Source: Dolomedes plantarius (Eukaryota; Arthropoda; Arachnida; Araneae; Dolomedidae). Taken from it: a DNA stretch of 64,000 bases. The notes below the pieces were generated by a model. The model was not told the DNA's origin. It was given only the letters and a program-made list of their open reading frames with translations, and did no database searches. A program made the translations under genes and the position numbers. Of the stretch, positions 59,701 to 64,000 are shown one piece after another (positions within the stretch are counted from its first letter, which is position 1; each line of letters opens with the position of its first letter). Location of the stretch: the NCBI GenBank assembly GCA_907164885.2, contig OU015490.1:206054481-206118480 (forward strand). Reading direction: 5' to 3'.

Positions 59701-60502
59701 TACCTTCCTTTCCGAAACGAAACGTTTTTCCGACCTGTTCGAATGGAACGTGTAAGATACTCTGGCTGCATGCGCCGAATGCCTGCAAACCGATCTGTTT
59801 ACCAGTGACGTGACCAGATGTGCGGTAATCAAAAATTTGCATCGCCACCTTGATTCGCATTGCATCCCATGTTTATGCAAATTCCCACAAGCAGATGCGT
59901 TCGATTCTGCACATGCCATCGTTTACCGAAACACCTGCTTATGTTTATTATTATTATTATTATTATCAATGAATTTGATTGAATTGCAAGTCTTGAAAAT
60001 CCACATATCTTTCTCATTTAATGTGAACCCGATGTTCCTATTCAATGCACTATTCCCTAAGCAGGTCTTCAATGCAATTTTCTAAGCGCTGCGCTGCAGT
60101 ACATTTGAACAATTTGTCTGTCTAGGACTACTATGTGCTTAGTTAAGTGTTGAAAATCTCGTCCTGATGTTAACCACATAACAATATTCTAAACTAACTC
60201 CTCTGCGATAAAAGTATAAAATCACATATTTTTAAAACGTCTTTACTAAGGAAAATCTTTACTACGGAAATTAATACGTACTATTGAACACAGACAATTG
60301 TTGAGTTTTAATATTATCAATATAGATATTAACAGATGATTAGTTGGATATAAAACTCCAACAGATTCTTTCTTATCAGCTAAAAAAGTATGCTAATCTT
60401 AAAATTGCTGTAAAATTACCATATTTTTCTCCTTATTATTAAAATTTAATGTCAGCTTGATTGTTATGGTTAAAAAATATTAAGAGACATGATTTATATA
60501 TA
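59701..60502. other. 5' flank of the Tc1 remnant, then gene-free DNA
   Basis: 59701-59940 is less AT-rich and probably belongs to the decayed Tc1 element. The remainder shows no gene. A short (TTA)n run lies at 59947-59965. Confidence 0.45.
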
Positions 60503-62072
60503 GGGTAACTCTAGGATAGATGGTCATAGAGGAGAGATGGCCAATCTAAATATTTCCAAAACTTGATCATAGATGTCGGTTTAAACTCTTTTCGTAGAAA
60601 ATGTTCAAAGAGTTCATTCATTGCGAGGTATAGCTGTGTTTATCGATTATAAAAAGTAAGTGAAATTTTAATGTTTACTTAGTTTAGTGGTTGAATATTT
60701 TAGTTGAGATAGGTATCTGAATGTTTTGCAATACGTACGTTACAATTTTTTTTTACTTTACGGACTTTTAAGGCACGTATATAATCCAATCTTTGCTTCT
60801 AAGCCTAAAACAAAGACATTCAATGGCAGAGTGACACTTTAAATTGGGTGGCCATCTGTCCTTCAATTTCAGGACAGATGGCCACATAAAATCGAGGAGA
60901 GAGGACCACCTTTAATCAATATTTAAAAATTATACGGAGTGAGGATTTTAACTAAATATAATTACATTTAAAATAATTATATTACTTTTATGTTTATAAT
61001 TACATTAATTGATATAATTGTTTCAATTTTAACTAATATAAATATTTCAATAATAATAATAATATAATATGCGGAACGATGTTTATTTTCCAGTTTAAAT
61101 GCTGAATAAATACATAAGAAAGTCTCATTCAAACCACTGGGATCAAAATGATTTGTCTAAGGCAATGGAGGCTGTGCAAACGGGATCATATTCGGTAAAA
61201 GGAGCGTCTGTAACATTTCAAATTCCACGCAAGACTTTGGAGCACCGATTGAAGACCAATAATTCCAATAAAGGCAGAATGAGTCCTGGTCCGATGTTTG
61301 GAAAAGAAAACGAAGAAAGATTAGTAAAACACATTAAACGATTGCAAAAACCAGGATTCCCCTTTACTCGAGATGATGTGAGAATTCTCGCTTTTGAATT
61401 TGCCAAAAAATTGGATATAAAGCACCGTTTTAATGATACAATTGACAGAAAACAAAAACACAACACTTCCAGTAGCGGAAAAGATGAAATACATTTGAAA
61501 TTATCAGATTCTACAGATTCCGAGGGTACATAATTTGATGAGGATCACTGTGTTGGTTGTGGAGAAGAATACAATACTATAACCAAAAAAGATGACTGGA
61601 TATTATGCATAAGATGCCAGAAGTCATTCCAAGAAACGTGTAAAAACTATCAAGACCTTTGCCAAAAATGTTTTAAAATTTTACGAAAAGTGAAGGGTTG
61701 AAATTATACTTCAAATGTTGTTTATTTGAATTTTATTCACTCATTTTCCGTGATATAATTGCATCTTTAAAAATTGCTATATGTATTTCATGATTAACTA
61801 TAAAAAATGTGTTGTTTTTTGCTATTTTAACTGCACCTTTTTCTTTCTTGCATTGGATGGCCATCTCTCCTAGAAGGAGAGATAGCCATCTGCCATTTTA
61901 ATTTCAAACTATGTTTCCCATTTTTTGTTCTCAATGTTTAATTATTTTTGCCCAAAATAAGATGAGTATATGTACAAGAATTTTAAATATGCATAAATAT
62001 TTCTTGTGATTGTATTCTAAGAATTTTTATTTCAATCTTTAAAAACTATATCCATCTATCCTAGAGTTACCC
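60503..62072 (+). mobile_element. pogo-like element with GATGGCCA motif arrays
   Basis: A 1570-bp unit has perfect 21-bp terminal inverted repeats (GGGTAACTCTAGGATAGATG plus one base) between TA dinucleotides (60501-60502, 62073-62074). GATGGCCA-type motifs are scattered inside both ends: about 60536, 60849, 60876, 61857 and 61885. Two hairpins stand out. GTGGCCATCTGTCCT at 60848-60862 is perfectly mirrored at 60871-60885. GGCCATCTCTCCT at 61860 is mirrored with one mismatch at 61876. A transposase-derived frame lies in the middle. Confidence 0.88.
61099..61701 (+). pseudogene. pogo/jerky-like transposase lacking the DDE domain
   Basis: One frame from ATG 61099 to TGA 61699 is broken by a single TAA at 61531. 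Residues 1-60 hold a Psq-type helix-turn-helix (SKAMEAVQTGSYSVKGASVT, IPRKTLEHRLK). Residues 60-115 hold a second HTH region (GKENEERLVKHIKRLQKPGF, FTRDDVRILAFEFAKKLDI), as in CENP-B/pogo proteins. A Ser/Lys-rich linker (RKQKHNTSSSGKDE) then leads to a C-terminal Cys-rich finger, CVGCGEEYNT then DDWILCIRCQKSFQETCKNY and CQKCF. The ~200-residue DDE domain expected between them is absent. It is either an internally deleted non-autonomous copy or a DNA-binding repressor-like derivative. The one stop argues for recent decay. Confidence 0.8.
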
Positions 62073-62074
62073 TA

Positions 62075-63010
62075 TATCTTTTAATTTTTAAAAATCTGAA
62101 TATTTATAATTTGTACAGTAAATTCGTGAAATTTGCGAAAGTTTTGGAGTAAAATATATAAATACTTCATATAAATAATATCAATAAATTATTATATAAT
62201 TATTAATATTTTAATTGTGTCAATAAATTATTATATTAATTATTGGATAATTTTTCACATAATAATTTAAATAATGACATAAATTAACTTTCATTTTAAA
62301 CGAAATCGCAAAATTGAAAGAATCAATAATGAAAGAATTTTATTCATTTCACGTTTCACGTTTCATCTGAACCACAACAATATCAACGTCTATCCGTTTT
62401 AGCATATTAATCGCTCAGTGTGAAAAGTCTGGAGATAGAGCATCATCAAATTCCTGCATAGTTCTTATAACAATATCTTAGTCTTTGAATAGTGTTAGAA
62501 TATACCATAAAAGCATCCAGTTGTTTTCGAGGGCACTTTGTTCCCTTCTCTAAAGTATTACATTCCTTGTGCTATGTGAAATAGTTTCCATACAGTATAA
62601 CCTGTTAAGAAACCTTTTGAAAATCTATCGGAGCTTTAATAATAAAAGTTTCATTATACTCTCTTCGCAGATCCCATGCATAAGGGTAACAAAAGATTTC
62701 GCACTATATTCAAAGCCCCGTTCTATATGCATATTATCATGTGTTAATATGCAAATGGGAAGGGAATGTTGTTCAAAGAGTATTTTCATGAATATATACC
62801 ATGGATCTTTCAAAATATGGAGTCTAGTGCATCATGAGTATAACTAGTTCATAGACTGATAAAAGATCGTCATTTCAAACATTGTGATACGTGTTTGTAA
62901 AACTTAAAGCTGTTTGAAAAGTTTGCAGTTATCAATGAATGTGGTTTTATAATATTGGTATTAGTTCCGATTGGTATAATTTTGGGAAATTTTGCGAATG
63001 GGATTTCGAA
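62075..63010. other. gene-free AT-rich DNA
   Basis: TATTATATAATTATTAATATTTTAATTGTGTCAATAAAT-type wording is locally repeated at 62180-62235. No gene is supported. Confidence 0.45.
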
Positions 63011-63012
63011 TA

Positions 63013-63445
63013 CAGTGTGTCGTAAAAATAATGTGCGGGTTTTGAATGGTTATATATTTGGAACAAAATGTTGTAGAGAGATGAATTATACGTCAAAATA
63101 AAAATAAAATGCCAAAGTTTCGTACCTGTTCAGCAGACTTTGATGAGTTCTCCCTTACTTGCCCTGCAGACGTCAAGACGATATTCAATCTTTTCCCATG
63201 CACGGCTGAGAACATCAGGTGTGATAGACGAAACATCTTCAGTGATCCTTTCTTTTAAATAGTCCAGATTTCGAACATGAATGGAATAGACTTGTGTTTT
63301 TACAAAAACCCCAAATAGAAATCCATATCGGTAAGGTTTGGAGACCGTGGGGGGCCAGACAATCCCCCATTCTCTTTCAACCCATCGTTGGGAAAACATT
63401 TCGATTAGAAATTCCCGCACTATTGTAACAAAATGTCCGTCTAAC
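63013..63445 (-). pseudogene. C-terminal fragment of a Tc1/mariner-type (DUF4817-like) transposase
   Basis: On the minus strand the frame reads VREFLIEMFSQRWVEREWGI and VWPPTVSKPY, then, after a frameshift, YLKERITEDVSSITPDVLSR and AWEKIEYRLDVCRASKGE. In relatives the central part is WPPRSPDLTPLDF, which includes the third catalytic residue. It is damaged here. The element end lies at 63013, where TA is followed by CAGTGTGTCGTAAAAATAAT then GTGCGGG. GTGCGGG also begins the VREF codons at 63413-63419. This may mean that the 5' end was fused to the coding region by deletion at a shared heptamer. Confidence 0.7.
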
Positions 63446-64000
63446 TGGGAAATTGAATTCTCCGGAATTTACCGGCGCTAGTCCCGGAGTCTGTTGGAGT
63501 CTGCACACAATATAAACTTGGAGTGTTTCTCTTTCATTTAACGTATGACTCATGTTGGCAACATAATTTGTTGCATACCTATAGCCATTTGAAAACGCAC
63601 CATTGTTTTTGGTACACACTGCATTAATTTTAACTGTAATTTTAACTGAAAATTTATTATAGCCTGCAGATAAATAAATAAATTTTGGATCTTATGGAAA
63701 TACTGTTATCTGATTACGTTATATCATGCACGTGTATTTTACGTCCCGTGAGGTCTTTTACAAATTCTAGTGACTTCGGCTTGCTAGCCACGAAAGATTT
63801 CCACTCATTACATACTATATAAGCTTGATTGGGCCACACGGTCTCCACGAATTAAATACATATGGCTCATCATATTATTATTTATGTGTTAAGCTAATAA
63901 TAAAATTCTATTTAATTTTCATAAAACTCTCATCAAAATTTAAACTTTGGAGAAATAACAATTTTTATAAAAATCAAAAAAGATGTTCTTCATTAACGTA
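63446..64000. other. gene-free DNA
   Basis: A less AT-rich stretch to about 63610, then AT-rich DNA to the window end. No recognised feature. Confidence 0.45.

Overview
The window is eukaryotic and almost certainly arthropod, most likely a spider or another arachnid. It is strongly AT-rich, has no operon-like gene packing, and is full of long TA microsatellites, satellite-like tandem arrays and DNA transposons. The Tc1-type transposase at 25146-26183 and several decayed transposases resemble, from memory, multicopy proteins of orb-weaver spider genomes. The class assignment is inference; the arthropod-type repeat landscape is read directly. I found no convincing host protein gene, no functional tRNA or rRNA gene and no CRISPR array. 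Every recognisable coding sequence belongs to a mobile element.

Layout. 0-8 kb: a tRNA-like SINE remnant, a TA microsatellite between perfect 13-bp inverted flanks, a full-length dead mariner (2562-3835), and two fold-back elements (6230-6796, 7158-8203). 8-15 kb: gene-free DNA, then a satellite whose ~150-bp units alternate as A and B types with a ~307-bp higher-order period (13771-14765). 15-24.5 kb: a diverged ~350-bp tandem array followed by a ~175-bp array, invaded by a non-autonomous element with AATGGGCCA motifs (16443-17468), hAT-like MITEs, a Tc1 element (20129-21908), a SINE with a perfect 13-bp target duplication (22113-22471) and a second fold-back copy (23583-24143). 24.9-28.5 kb: a ~110-bp array hit by an intact-looking Tc1 (24913-26322) and by a Tigger-like element (26441-28366), which itself carries a nested piggyBac (26851-27839).

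28.5-44 kb: a MITE with perfect 21-bp inverted ends (29025-29777), two tRNA-derived SINE-like units in opposite orientation whose 3' tails are long (TA)n tracts (31295-31790, 42900-43375), a ~680-bp palindrome (32670-33350), a tandem segmental duplication, and a ~3.5-kb inverted-repeat structure carrying a decayed gene of an unnamed multicopy arthropod family (39075-42530). 44.7-48.2 kb: a 3.2-kb hAT element with a perfect 8-bp target duplication inserted in the RNase H tail of a jockey-like LINE, and itself carrying a MITE and a SINE. 48.4-49.7 kb: a 294-bp satellite. 52-64 kb: several MITEs, an internally deleted Tc1/mariner-type element, two decayed Tc1/mariner transposases, a 1.57-kb pogo-like element (60503-62072), and a transposase C-terminus near 63.1 kb.

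A recurrent theme is internal deletion. The piggyBac, pogo-like and hAT copies all lack the catalytic core or part of it but keep both termini, and two of them keep an N-terminal DNA-binding or leader region joined to a C-terminal zinc finger. Nesting and reconstructable empty sites give a relative order of events: tandem arrays first, then Tc1, Tigger, fold-back and SINE insertions, with piggyBac inside Tigger and the MITE and SINE inside the hAT.
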